Below are positions 5,983 through 14,918 of a stretch of 42,828 nt of DNA, in pieces; positions within the stretch are counted from its first letter, which is position 1; the number at the start of each line of letters is the position of its first letter. The notes under the pieces are model-generated. The model had not been told where the DNA came from, ran no database searches, and saw only the letters and a program-made list of their open reading frames with translations. The stretch comes from an uncultured Pelagibacteraceae bacterium (GTDB taxonomy: Bacteria > Pseudomonadota > Alphaproteobacteria > Pelagibacterales > Pelagibacteraceae), in contig CACMAZ010000009.1 in assembly GCA_902611815.1 (NCBI GenBank), forward strand, positions 1 through 42,828, read 5' to 3'. A program made the translations under genes and the position numbers.

Positions 5983-7550
5983 TAATTTATTTTCTCTTTG
6001 ATAAGCGAAATCATTTCCTTTCTTCCAAAAAAACTTATGAAAAATCCTAGCCTTGGACCGTTTTCTACACCAAAGACTACCTCGTAAATTAATTTAAACC
6101 ATTCTCTAAGGTTTTCCTTATAACCATTATTTTTTCCTACTGTGTAAATTTCTGTTTGTATATCCTCAGGCTTCATATTATCAGAACATTTTTCTAAGTT
6201 TGAAATTAAATCTAACAAGGCTTTTTTTTCTGTAATATTTGGTTTTTTATATTTTTTATTTTGTTTAACGACATCGTTAAAGTATTTGATTGAACATTTT
6301 ATTAGATTATCAAATATAGGAAAGTTATCTTTGACAATATCTTTCTTATAATTTTTTACAAATTTCCAAAGTATTTCTTCAGACGTAGCATTACTGGTTT
6401 CAACTAAATTTAAAAGCATGGAAAAACTCATTATGCTATCCTCATAGGGAATTTTGCCATTATGGACATGCCATAAGGGATTGAGCAACAACTCTCGTGC
6501 ATCCTGTTTTTTACTCTTTTTGATTAAATCTAAATACTCATCTACTGCCTTTGGCACAATTTCTTTATATAATTTTTTTGCCCTTTTTGGATTCTGATAC
6601 ATAAACAAGGATAAACTTTCTGGTGATGCATAATTAAGCCACTCCTCAATAGTGACACCATTTCCTTTAGACTTTGAAATTTTTTCACCTTTATCATCAA
6701 GAAATAGTTCATAGGCAAACCCTGAAGGATTATTTTTTCCTAAGAGTTTAATTATTTTAGTGGATAGAATCGCGCTCTCAATTAAATCTTTTCCATACAT
6801 CTCAAAATCAATATCAAGAGTATACCATCTCATTGCCCAGTCTACTTTCCATTGAAGTTTGCAGTTACCATCTAAAATACTTGACTCAAATTTTTTTCCA
6901 TTATTGTCAAAAATTACAGTTGAATTTTTTTTATTTATTTCAATTACCGGTATTTCTAAAACTTTACCTGTTTCATTACATATTGGTAGAAATGGTGAAT
7001 ATGTTTTTTGTCTTTCTTTACCTAAAGTTGGAATAATTATTTTCATTATACCCTCGTAATTATCTAATATTTTTTTTAGAGTTGTATTAAAAAATCCGGA
7101 TTTATATAAATTAGTTGAGCTCATAAATTTATATTTGAAATTAAATTTGTCTAAAAATTTTTTTAACATCTCATTATTGTGTTCTCCAAAACTTTTAAAT
7201 TTTTCAAAAGGATCTGGAATATCTGTGAGAGGCATATGTAAGTTATTTTTAAGAATGTCCTTGTTTGGAACATTTTCTGGTACTTTTCTTAAACCATCTA
7301 AATCATCTGAAAACGTAATTATTTCTTTTGGTAAATCTGTTAAATAGTTTAAAGCATTAACTACCATGCTCGTTCTTGCAACTTCTCCAAATGTTCCAAT
7401 ATGAGGTAATCCGGATGGACCGTATCCAGTCTGTAAAATAATCTTTCCTTTTTTGTCTATATATTTTTCTCTTTCTTTAAGAATCTTTCGTGCCTCAACA
7501 AATGGCCAAGAGTTTGATTTTTCTATATCTTCCTTTTTAATATTTATCAT
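5982..7550 (-). CDS. lysK: Lysyl-tRNA synthetase, class I
   Basis: A 522-residue class I type lysyl-tRNA synthetase, the form found in archaea, alphaproteobacteria and a few other bacteria in place of the usual class II enzyme. The Rossmann-fold signatures are visible: HIGT (HIGH motif) in GPSGLPHIGTFGEVARTS near residue 50, and KISKSKG (KMSKS motif) near residue 290. It charges tRNA-Lys for translation. An upstream in-frame TTG at 7553 is possible, but I chose the ATG at 7550, which gives MINIKKEDIEKSNSWPF. It heads the lysK-pyrD-rpmB-yhhQ run and is divergent from trkH across about 85 bp. Confidence 0.95.
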   Translation of the reverse strand: MINIKKEDIEKSNSWPFVEARKILKEREKYIDKKGKIILQTGYGPSGLPHIGTFGEVARTSMVVNALNYLTDLPKEIITFSDDLDGLRKVPENVPNKDILKNNLHMPLTDIPDPFEKFKSFGEHNNEMLKKFLDKFNFKYKFMSSTNLYKSGFFNTTLKKILDNYEGIMKIIIPTLGKERQKTYSPFLPICNETGKVLEIPVIEINKKNSTVIFDNNGKKFESSILDGNCKLQWKVDWAMRWYTLDIDFEMYGKDLIESAILSTKIIKLLGKNNPSGFAYELFLDDKGEKISKSKGNGVTIEEWLNYASPESLSLFMYQNPKRAKKLYKEIVPKAVDEYLDLIKKSKKQDARELLLNPLWHVHNGKIPYEDSIMSFSMLLNLVETSNATSEEILWKFVKNYKKDIVKDNFPIFDNLIKCSIKYFNDVVKQNKKYKKPNITEKKALLDLISNLEKCSDNMKPEDIQTEIYTVGKNNGYKENLREWFKLIYEVVFGVENGPRLGFFISFFGRKEMISLIKEKIN

Positions 7551-7591
7551 CAATTTAAAATATCTTGTATTTTAAGAACATATTTTATTCA

Positions 7592-7597
7592 TATAAT
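7592..7597 (+). promoter_or_regulatory. Possible -10 box for trkH
   Basis: A perfect TATAAT lies 38 bp before the trkH start in the 85-bp divergent spacer 7551-7635. The -35 region at the right distance is only ATTTTA, so the promoter is weakly supported. I see no hairpin or other element in this spacer and no clear promoter for lysK on the other strand. Confidence 0.35.
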
Positions 7598-7635
7598 GTT
7601 GAAATTTATTTTCCATAAAATAATGTTCGGTAAAA

Positions 7636-9081
7636 ATGTCCAATTATAAAACAGTATTTTTTACACTAGGGATTTTATTAATAATTTTAGGAGTTGCTAT
7701 GATTGTCCCTATCTCATTTCAACTAATTTATAATGAATTTGACTCTACTTTTATAATATCTGGAATTATAACTATAACTTTCGGTATATTGTTTTTTCTT
7801 TCTAACATTGATCACTTAAAGTCTATTAATACTCAGCAAGCTTTTTTACTAACGGCTCTATCTTGGCTAAGTATTGCAATATTTGGTTCATTGCCATTTT
7901 TTTTTTCAGAATTAAGTTTGTCTATTACTGACTCTTTTTTTGAGAGCATGTCAGGAATAACCACTACAGGTGCTACTATTTTAGAGAATATCGAGAAATC
8001 TCCTAAAGGCATACTAATTTGGAGAGCAATGTTACAATGGTTGGGAGGTATTGGAGTAATTTTAATGGCTATAACTTTAATGCCGATTATGAATATAGGA
8101 GGAATGCAGTTACTAAAAGTTACTTCTTACGATACTTCAGAAAAAATTTTACCTAAATCTAAAGAGGTTTCTTTAAGATTAATAACAGTTTATTTATCTT
8201 TAACTGCACTTTGCGCAGTTTCTTATAAAATTTGTGGGATGAATGCATTTGATAGTATAACTCATTCAATGACAACAATTGCAACAGGTGGTTTTTCAAA
8301 TTATGACCAATCAATAGGATATTTTAATAATCCTAATATAGAAATTATTTCAATTTTATTTATTTTGTTGGGAAGTATACCTTTTATTTTATATATAAAA
8401 TTTATATCAGATGAAAAAAAAATTATTTTTAAGGATGAGCAAGTAAAATTATTTTTTAAGCTAACTTTAATTTCTATATTAATATTATTTTTTTATTTAA
8501 TTATTGTTAATAAAAATATTTATGAAATTCATATTAGATCTGTAATATTTAATGTGGTTTCGATTTTAACAGGTACTGGATACGTAACTAAAGAATTTGA
8601 CCAGTGGGGAAACTTTCCTTTAATTTTTTTCCTAATTTTAATGTTTATTGGAGGCTGTGCAGGATCAACAACATGTGGAATTAAAATATTTAGAGTACAT
8701 ATACTTTACTATTTTATAAGAAACCAATTAATGAAAATTATTTATCCTAGGGCAATTATAAACTTAAAATATAATAATAATAAAGTGGATGATAAGTTAA
8801 TTGCATCAATTATATCGTTTATATATCTATATATATTGATATTTTTTGTTCTAGCGTCACTTTTAACTTTAACAGGATTAGATTTTATAACATCAATTTC
8901 TGGAGCGGCATCATCCCTATCAAATGTTGGACCAGGTTTGGGAAGCGAGATTGGGCCTAACAGTAATTATTCAGGCCTACCCGATCAATCTAAGTGGTTA
9001 TTATCAGTTGGAATGATATTAGGCAGGTTAGAAATTTTTGCATTACTGATAATTTTTTTACCCTCTTTTTGGAGAAGATAA
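7636..9081 (+). CDS. trkH: TrkH-type potassium uptake membrane protein
   Basis: A 481-residue polytopic membrane protein of the TrkH/TrkG/KtrB superfamily, built from four M1-P-M2 units. The four degenerate selectivity-filter loops can be seen: SGITTTGAT (about 107-115), TTIATGGFSNYD, SILTGTGYVTKEFDQWG and SSLSNVGPGLG. GGIGVILM and GGCAGSTTCGIK are also family hallmarks. It forms the pore for K+ uptake (K+ with H+ or Na+), normally gated by cytosolic TrkA; no trkA gene is in the window. It begins the operon trkH - AmpG permease - NlpC/P60 - TPR-sulfotransferase, with the next ATG directly after its TAA. Confidence 0.95.
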   Translation: MSNYKTVFFTLGILLIILGVAMIVPISFQLIYNEFDSTFIISGIITITFGILFFLSNIDHLKSINTQQAFLLTALSWLSIAIFGSLPFFFSELSLSITDSFFESMSGITTTGATILENIEKSPKGILIWRAMLQWLGGIGVILMAITLMPIMNIGGMQLLKVTSYDTSEKILPKSKEVSLRLITVYLSLTALCAVSYKICGMNAFDSITHSMTTIATGGFSNYDQSIGYFNNPNIEIISILFILLGSIPFILYIKFISDEKKIIFKDEQVKLFFKLTLISILILFFYLIIVNKNIYEIHIRSVIFNVVSILTGTGYVTKEFDQWGNFPLIFFLILMFIGGCAGSTTCGIKIFRVHILYYFIRNQLMKIIYPRAIINLKYNNNKVDDKLIASIISFIYLYILIFFVLASLLTLTGLDFITSISGAASSLSNVGPGLGSEIGPNSNYSGLPDQSKWLLSVGMILGRLEIFALLIIFLPSFWRR

Positions 9082-10542
9082 ATGAATAATAAATTTTTAT
9101 TTTTTTTTACAGAGAAACCTTTAAAAATGATAATGTTAGGTTTTTCGTCGGGCCTACCTATACTTTTAGTATTTTCAACTTTGTCAGTTTGGTTAACTAA
9201 AGCTGGAGTAGAAAGAAGCACAGTAACACTTTTTAGTTGGGCAGGTTTTGCGTATGCTTTTAAATTTTTATGGTCCCCACTTGTTGATAAAGTAAGTATT
9301 CCGAATTTTTTAAATTTGGGTCACAGAAGAAGTTGGTTACTTTTAACTCAATTTTTGATTATATTTTCTTTAGTTTTAACTTCAGTAAACGATCCACAGA
9401 ATAATATTATTATAACTGCAGTGTGTATAACACTTGTTGCGATTTTTAGTGCAACTCAAGATATAATCATCGATGCTTATAGAATTGAGTCTATAGATAA
9501 AAAACTACAGGGTTCACTATCATCTATGTACATAGCGGGTTACAGAATCGGAATGTTAGTTGGGGGTGCTGGAAGCCTCTGGTTAGCCTCCTATTGGGGA
9601 AGTGAAAATTATGAATATGAGGTATGGAAAAAGGTGTATTTATCTATGTCACTGCTAATGTTTATTGGGGTAGTAGCTAATTTAATTTCTAAAGAGCCAA
9701 AAAAAACAAGAAATTTTACGAGAAACACTAATTTACATTTTAAATTCTTTTTAAGTATACTTATGTCTGTTCTAATCTTTATATATATTTACTCTAGTTT
9801 AATTAATCCTTTTTCCGGATCTATATTAAGTTTTTTTTACACAATCTTAAAATTAATTTTTTGTTTTATTTGTAGTGGTTTGTTTCTTTTATTTTTAGTA
9901 AAAATAAGATTTCAAAGTAAATCATTAATAAAAGAAAGTTACTATAATCCAATTAAAAATTTTGTGGTCAAATATGGGAAATTTGCAGTAATAATTTTAC
10001 TCCTAATTTCTCTTTACAGAATGGCTGATGTTGTAATGGGGGTTATGGCTAACATTTTTTATTTAGAAAAGGGCTACAGTATTAACCAGATCGCTACTTA
10101 TTCTAAATTTTTTGGTGTTTTCGCCACAATAGCTGGCGGATTATTAGGTGGATATTTTGCGATGAAATATGGAACTATGATCACTTTATTCATTGGCGCT
10201 TTAATCGCTTCTCTAAGTAATTTACTCTTTGCCTGGTTAGCAACAGCTGAAACCAACATCAAATTTTTAATTTCTGTCATTACAGCTGATAATATATCAA
10301 GTGGTTTTGCGGGCGCAGCTTTTGTTATATACTTGTCTGGATTAACTTCTTTGAAATTTACAGCAACTCAATACGCTCTATTTACCTCTATAATGTTGTT
10401 TTTACCAAAATTAATAGCAGGTTATTCGGGTTCTTGGGTTGACGTAATTGGTTATCAAAACTACTTTGTTGTTACTGCTTTATTAGGAGTGCCTGTACTT
10501 TTTCTGATATTTTATATTTCAAAGGTTGCGCCAATAAAATGA
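9082..10542 (+). CDS. ampG: AmpG-type major facilitator (muropeptide permease)
   Basis: A 486-residue membrane protein of the major facilitator superfamily with about 12-14 hydrophobic segments. The opening KMIMLGFSSGLPILLVFSTLSVWL followed by GVERSTVTLFSWAGFAYAFKFLWSPLVD, GHRRSW and SATQDIIIDAYRIE is characteristic of AmpG. AmpG brings anhydro-muropeptides from the periplasm into the cytosol for murein recycling. The next gene, in a 4-bp ATGA overlap, encodes an NlpC/P60 peptidase, which fits degradation of the imported peptide. A broader AmpG-like MFS role is possible since the substrate cannot be read from sequence. Confidence 0.88.
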   Translation: MNNKFLFFFTEKPLKMIMLGFSSGLPILLVFSTLSVWLTKAGVERSTVTLFSWAGFAYAFKFLWSPLVDKVSIPNFLNLGHRRSWLLLTQFLIIFSLVLTSVNDPQNNIIITAVCITLVAIFSATQDIIIDAYRIESIDKKLQGSLSSMYIAGYRIGMLVGGAGSLWLASYWGSENYEYEVWKKVYLSMSLLMFIGVVANLISKEPKKTRNFTRNTNLHFKFFLSILMSVLIFIYIYSSLINPFSGSILSFFYTILKLIFCFICSGLFLLFLVKIRFQSKSLIKESYYNPIKNFVVKYGKFAVIILLLISLYRMADVVMGVMANIFYLEKGYSINQIATYSKFFGVFATIAGGLLGGYFAMKYGTMITLFIGALIASLSNLLFAWLATAETNIKFLISVITADNISSGFAGAAFVIYLSGLTSLKFTATQYALFTSIMLFLPKLIAGYSGSWVDVIGYQNYFVVTALLGVPVLFLIFYISKVAPIK

Positions 10543-11252
10543 TTAATAATTACCCTCTGATAAATATTTATGAAAAAAGTTCATTAAAAGCAAAAATATC
10601 ATCTCAATTATTATATGGTGAAAAATTTATGATACTAAAGAAAAAAAAAGGGTGGTTTAAAATTAAAACATCATACGATAAATATAGTGGATTTATAAAA
10701 GCCAGGAGATTTGTTAAAGATATGAAAATCACCCACAAAATTTCTTCTTTAAAAGCAAATTTATATTCAAAACCAAAAAGAAATTCTAAAATTACATCTA
10801 AACTATCATTTTGCTCACTTATTTGTGTAACTAATAAAACAAATAATTTTTTTAAGTTTGGAAAATATTGGATAAAAAAAAATGACGTAATGCCTTTAAA
10901 TTATAAGAAGGATATTTTTAAAGATATAAGGATGTTTTTAAATATACCTTATAAATGGGGAGGCAAAAGTTATAAAGGAATTGACTGTTCTGCGCTAGTT
11001 CAGCTTTTTTTTAAATTTAATAATTTGTATTGTCCAAGAGACACAAAAGATCAAATAAAATATTTTAAGAAAGCAAATAAAATTAAAAAAAACGCCATAA
11101 TTTTTTGGAAAGGACATGTTGCTGTTTGTTTATCAAAAAAAAATCTAATACATGCTTATGGTCCAAAAAAAAAGGTATTGATCATGAATATTAATAAAAC
11201 TTTAAAATTAATAGAGGAAACAGCTAAGTTAAAAGTTATAGGAATAAGATAA
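10539..11252 (+). CDS. NlpC/P60 cysteine peptidase with SH3-like N-terminus
   Basis: A 237-residue protein. Residues about 1-120 look like two bacterial SH3-type repeats (PLINIYEKSSLKAKI with GWFKIK, then KANLYSKPKRNSKI). Residues about 125-237 are an NlpC/P60 papain-like domain with the nucleophile in GIDCSALVQ (C about 150) and histidines in GHVAVCL (about 192) and LIHAYG. Such SH3-NlpC/P60 proteins cleave the D-Glu/diamino-acid bond in murein peptides. No signal peptide is visible, so it probably works in the cytosol, which matches the overlapping AmpG permease gene. It is followed without a gap by the TPR-sulfotransferase gene. Substrate specificity is inferred from family and neighbour. 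Confidence 0.85.
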   Translation: MINNYPLINIYEKSSLKAKISSQLLYGEKFMILKKKKGWFKIKTSYDKYSGFIKARRFVKDMKITHKISSLKANLYSKPKRNSKITSKLSFCSLICVTNKTNNFFKFGKYWIKKNDVMPLNYKKDIFKDIRMFLNIPYKWGGKSYKGIDCSALVQLFFKFNNLYCPRDTKDQIKYFKKANKIKKNAIIFWKGHVAVCLSKKNLIHAYGPKKKVLIMNINKTLKLIEETAKLKVIGIR

Positions 11253-12773
11253 ATGGATAAATCAGTTGCGGATTTACAAAAAAAGTATGAAGAACTTAAA
11301 AAGAAGTATTTTAATAATGAGAATGATGAAGTAATTGAGGAATGTAAAAACATTTTAAAAAAAAATAAGATTGATGTTTTTTATAATCTTCTTTGTCTTG
11401 CTTATAATAATAAAGGGAATTTCTTAAAAGCTATTAATATTATGAATGATGCTTTAAATCAAAATCCAAATAATGTAGATTTTTTAAATAACTTGGGAAT
11501 GAGTTATGCAAATATTTACAAATATAAAAAGGCAGAAGAATTTTACAAAAAGGGTTTAAAAATAGATAAAAATAATAGCCAAATATTGAACAATCTAGCT
11601 AACTTAAAAAAAGACTTAGATAAAACTGAAGAAGCTGTTCATTTATATAATAAAATATTATCCAGGCAGCCTAATGCTATGGCTACAATTTACAATCTTG
11701 CAAACCTATACAACACAATGGGTGAGTTTGAGAAATCTAAAAAATTATTTTTTGAAATTTTAAAACTAAGATCAGATTTGACAGAAGCTGATAGAATAAT
11801 TGCTCAAATGACTAAATATAATAATGAGAGTACACATTTTATAAATATGAAAAATAAATTGTCAAACATGAAGCTCACCGATAGGTCTTTATTGCATTTA
11901 CATTTCGCACTTGGAAAAGCATATGATGATCAAAAAAAATACGACAAATCTTTTGAAAATTATAAGAAAGCTAATGATATATCAAAAAAATTTAGTAAAT
12001 ATAATTTTGAGATTGATAGAAAAAAATTTCTTAAAATCAAAGATAAGTATAAATTGTTAGAAAATATACAAATAAATAAGAATTCTAGAAATTTCCTATT
12101 TATTGTAGGTATGCCAAGATCTGGAACTTCTTTAACAGAGCAAATTATTTCATCTCACGAAGATGTATTTGGAGGTGGGGAATTACCATATATAAGTAGA
12201 ATCTATGAAAATTATTTTGAATTTAATGATGTCATAAAAACAAAAGACTTATTAAAATGTGAGAAAGATTATATTGAATTTACCTCTCATATAGATGACA
12301 CAAATAAAGTTTTTACTGATAAAGCTCCACTAAATTTTTTTTACATAGGTTATATTTTAAAATTTTTACCTAATTCTAAATTTATAAACATTATAAGAAA
12401 CCCTATTGATAATTGTTGGTCATTGTACAAAAATCATTTCCCAACAAAAATTAATTTTGCTAATGATTTAAATGATTTAGTAAATTATTATAAGTGCTAT
12501 CAAGACTTAATGAACTACTGGAGAAAATTATTTCCAAATCATATTTATGATCTTCATTACGAAAACTTAATTAATAATACTAAGGTTGAGGTAGAAAAAT
12601 TGTTGAAATTCTGTTCATTAAAATGGGATGACAAATGTCTAGATCACCATAAAAATAAAAGGGTTATCAAAACAATAAGCTATAACCAAGCTAGAAAACC
12701 AATATATAAAACATCTGTAAAATCATTTAAAGGTTATGAGAATTACCTAGGTGTTCTTGAAAAACTAAATTAA
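11253..12773 (+). CDS. TPR-repeat sulfotransferase fusion protein
   Basis: A 506-residue two-part protein. Residues about 20-260 contain several tetratricopeptide repeats (for example NNLGMSYANIYKYKKAEEFYKKGLKID and YNLANLYNTMGEFEKS). Residues about 280-500 form a sulfotransferase domain with the PAPS 5'-phosphate loop GMPRSGTSLTEQI (about 285-297) and a 3'-phosphate motif IRNPIDNCWSLYKNHF. It should transfer sulfate from PAPS to a hydroxyl or amine of an unidentified acceptor, perhaps a protein or glycan bound by the TPR part. No signal peptide or membrane segment is seen, so it is probably cytosolic. It is the last gene of the trkH operon, and its stop codon overlaps that of the convergent tyrA gene. 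Confidence 0.87.
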   Translation: MDKSVADLQKKYEELKKKYFNNENDEVIEECKNILKKNKIDVFYNLLCLAYNNKGNFLKAINIMNDALNQNPNNVDFLNNLGMSYANIYKYKKAEEFYKKGLKIDKNNSQILNNLANLKKDLDKTEEAVHLYNKILSRQPNAMATIYNLANLYNTMGEFEKSKKLFFEILKLRSDLTEADRIIAQMTKYNNESTHFINMKNKLSNMKLTDRSLLHLHFALGKAYDDQKKYDKSFENYKKANDISKKFSKYNFEIDRKKFLKIKDKYKLLENIQINKNSRNFLFIVGMPRSGTSLTEQIISSHEDVFGGGELPYISRIYENYFEFNDVIKTKDLLKCEKDYIEFTSHIDDTNKVFTDKAPLNFFYIGYILKFLPNSKFINIIRNPIDNCWSLYKNHFPTKINFANDLNDLVNYYKCYQDLMNYWRKLFPNHIYDLHYENLINNTKVEVEKLLKFCSLKWDDKCLDHHKNKRVIKTISYNQARKPIYKTSVKSFKGYENYLGVLEKLN

Positions 12774-13669
12774 AAAATATCTCTTCCAAAGTTAGGTTTA
12801 GATATGTCTTGTTTTAACTCTATTATTTGTCTTCTAACCTTTTTTGTATCTTTTAAAATTTTAAGTATGTTTTTATTATTTTCTTTTTTAATGAGGTTTT
12901 TGAAATTATTTAAATTTTCTATAAAAATATTTATAGAGTTTATTATATTATCTTTGTTACTAAAGAATATATCTCTCCACATTATTTCATTTGATGCAGC
13001 AGTGCGTGAAAAATCTCTTAAACCACCAGCGCTATACTTGATAATTTTTTTTTTATTTTTTCTTTGAAAATCAGTTGCAGTTTTAACAAGATTATATGCA
13101 ATTAAATGTGGCAAGTGACTTGTTATTGAGAATATCTTGTCATGTTCTATAGCATTCATAAAAATTATTTTCGAACCAAGTTTTTTCCAAAAAATTTCAA
13201 TTTTCTTAATTTTTTTTTTATTTCCATTATTTAAGATGATGCACCATTTATTTTTAAAAAGATCTTTATTGCCATATTTGGGTCCGCTGACCTCTGATCC
13301 TGCGATAGGGTGGCTTGGAATAAAAATATCTTTAATTTTATTATTTTTATTTATTATATTAATAATATTACGTTTTGTTGAACCTGTATCTGTAATAATA
13401 TTTTTTGAAGTTATAAATTTTTGTAATTTTTTGATTATACTGCTGTACTGACTCATATGCGTACAGATTATAATTAGATCCATATCTGAAACGTTGCGAT
13501 CTAATTTACTCAAAAGTTTTATCTTTTTATTAGTTTTTTTTATAAAAGAAATATTTTTTTTTGATTTTTCATGAACATATATTTTTTTTGATATTTTCTT
13601 ATCAAATGAACCTTTAAGAATTGATGATCCTATAAGTCCACAGCCAATTATTAATATATTATTAAACAT
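12770..13669 (-). CDS. tyrA: Prephenate/arogenate dehydrogenase
   Basis: A 299-residue NAD(P)-dependent dehydrogenase of the TyrA family. It has an N-terminal Rossmann motif ILIIGCGLIGSSILKG, the DTGSTKRNI segment, SHPIAGSEVSGP with the conserved active-site region, and ITSHLPHLIAYNL followed by GGLRDFSRTAASNEIMWRDI. It oxidatively decarboxylates prephenate or arogenate on the way to tyrosine. It overlaps hisC by 8 bp; this pairing is common in alphaproteobacteria and suggests the aminotransferase also serves aromatic amino acids. A fused or adjacent chorismate mutase is not seen. Which substrate and cofactor it uses cannot be read directly. Confidence 0.92.
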   Translation of the reverse strand: MFNNILIIGCGLIGSSILKGSFDKKISKKIYVHEKSKKNISFIKKTNKKIKLLSKLDRNVSDMDLIIICTHMSQYSSIIKKLQKFITSKNIITDTGSTKRNIINIINKNNKIKDIFIPSHPIAGSEVSGPKYGNKDLFKNKWCIILNNGNKKKIKKIEIFWKKLGSKIIFMNAIEHDKIFSITSHLPHLIAYNLVKTATDFQRKNKKKIIKYSAGGLRDFSRTAASNEIMWRDIFFSNKDNIINSINIFIENLNNFKNLIKKENNKNILKILKDTKKVRRQIIELKQDISKPNFGRDIF

Positions 13670-14744
13670 TTAAAAATATTGATTTCAAAGTTTTAATTAA
13701 AAAGATATTTTCTTTTGAATTTCCAATTGTAATTCTTAATTTATTTTTGATACCATATACTTCAAGGCTTCTAACAATTATTCCTTTTTCTTCAAGTTTT
13801 TTTTTAAATAACCTAGATGATATTTTGCATTTATCAAAATTTAAAAATAAAAAATTTGCTGTAATTGAATTTGTATTTATATTAAATCTTTCAAAATTAG
13901 TTTTAAGTATTTTTGCCCATTTTTTATTGTGCTTAATTGATTTATTAATAAAGTTTTTATCTTTAAGTGACTCTAAAGCGCTTATCTCACCAATTTTTGA
14001 AACGTTAAAAGGTGGCTTAATTTTCATTAGAGCGCTTACAATCTCTTTTGAGCCATATCCCCAACCAACACGCAAGGATGCTAAACCATAAATTTTAGAA
14101 AAAGTCCTTAATATGAAAACATTTTTAAAATTTTTGAATAAACTTAGTCCAGACCTGTAATTTTTATTCAACATATATTCCTCATAAGCATCATCAACAA
14201 CAAGCAATATATTAGATCTAAGTCTTTTTCTTAAATCTTTTAATTCTGTCGAAGATAAGTATGTTGCTGTAGGATTATTAGGATTAGCTAAAAAAACAAC
14301 CTTTGTCCTACGAGTAACTTTTTTTAAAATTTCATCAACAGATATTTTAAAATTATTTTCTTTTGCATAAACAATTTTAGCCCCAATAATTCCTGAATAA
14401 ATTCTATACATTAAGAAACTATATTTTGGTATAATTACTTCATCAGATTTTCTTAAAAATAACTGACAAATCATTTGAATTATTTCATCAGAACCTGCGC
14501 CGCAAATTATTTGATCAAAATTACATTTGAATTTTTTAGAGATTTGTTTACGTAAACTTTTAGATTTTGAGTCTGGATATCTTGACAACAATTTAATTTT
14601 CGATATTTTTCTCTTAATTAGTGGTGAAAAACCTAGAGCAGACTCATTTGCTGACAATTTAATTACTTTTTTCCGGTTTAAAAGTATAGACTTTCCTGGT
14701 TTATAACTTTTTACTCCAATTTTCCTAAAAAAAACTTTTTGCAT
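13662..14744 (-). CDS. hisC: Histidinol-phosphate / aromatic aminotransferase
   Basis: A 360-residue fold-type I PLP aminotransferase of the HisC group. It shows KLSANESALGFSP near the N-terminus, RYPDSKSKSLRKQISKKF, GAGSDEIIQ, NPNNPTATY, VVDDAYEEY and the PLP-lysine motif RTFSKIYGLASLRVGWG (Lys near 222), ending with RITIGNSKEN. HisC converts imidazole acetol phosphate to histidinol phosphate; the overlap with tyrA suggests a second job in phenylalanine/tyrosine transamination. It is divergent from metX across 174 bp. No histidine genes are adjacent. Confidence 0.92.
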   Translation of the reverse strand: MQKVFFRKIGVKSYKPGKSILLNRKKVIKLSANESALGFSPLIKRKISKIKLLSRYPDSKSKSLRKQISKKFKCNFDQIICGAGSDEIIQMICQLFLRKSDEVIIPKYSFLMYRIYSGIIGAKIVYAKENNFKISVDEILKKVTRRTKVVFLANPNNPTATYLSSTELKDLRKRLRSNILLVVDDAYEEYMLNKNYRSGLSLFKNFKNVFILRTFSKIYGLASLRVGWGYGSKEIVSALMKIKPPFNVSKIGEISALESLKDKNFINKSIKHNKKWAKILKTNFERFNINTNSITANFLFLNFDKCKISSRLFKKKLEEKGIIVRSLEVYGIKNKLRITIGNSKENIFLIKTLKSIFLNV

Positions 14745-14805
14745 AAAGGTATATATAAATAATAATTGAATAATTTAAATAAAATTAAACAACGATTAGT
14801 TGCAA

Positions 14806-14832
14806 TTGACATAGTTGCCGACATACTATAGA
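14806..14832 (+). promoter_or_regulatory. Promoter of the metX operon
   Basis: TTGACA (14806-14811) and TATAGA (14827-14832) are separated by 15 bp, slightly short for a sigma-70 promoter but with a perfect -35 box. The predicted start site (about 14838-14840) falls at the first bases of the SAM-II riboswitch, which supports the call. The rest of the divergent spacer, 14745-14805, shows no element I can name. Confidence 0.55.
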
Positions 14833-14838
14833 AGACAA

Positions 14839-14890
14839 ATGCGCTGATTTAACTGAATTGCGAGCGCTATAAAAAAACCGCTAAATAAGT
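14839..14890 (+). promoter_or_regulatory. SAM-II riboswitch
   Basis: The sequence matches the conserved core of SAM-II (metA-type) riboswitches. P1 is GCGCT (14841-14845) pairing with AGCGC (14863-14867), directly followed on its 5' side by the invariant loop GATTTAAC (14846-14853) and ATTGC before the returning strand. Downstream, CCGCTAAATAAG (14878-14889) is the A-rich 3' strand that folds back into the pseudoknot. SAM-II binds S-adenosylmethionine and switches off translation of the methionine genes downstream, which are metX, metW and the linked glyoxalase II gene. The metX ATG is 29 bp further on, without a clear Shine-Dalgarno, so the exact way the 3' strand blocks translation is not obvious here. 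Confidence 0.9.
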
Positions 14891-14918
14891 TTTTTTCCTC
14901 ACAATTCAAGCTAAAATT

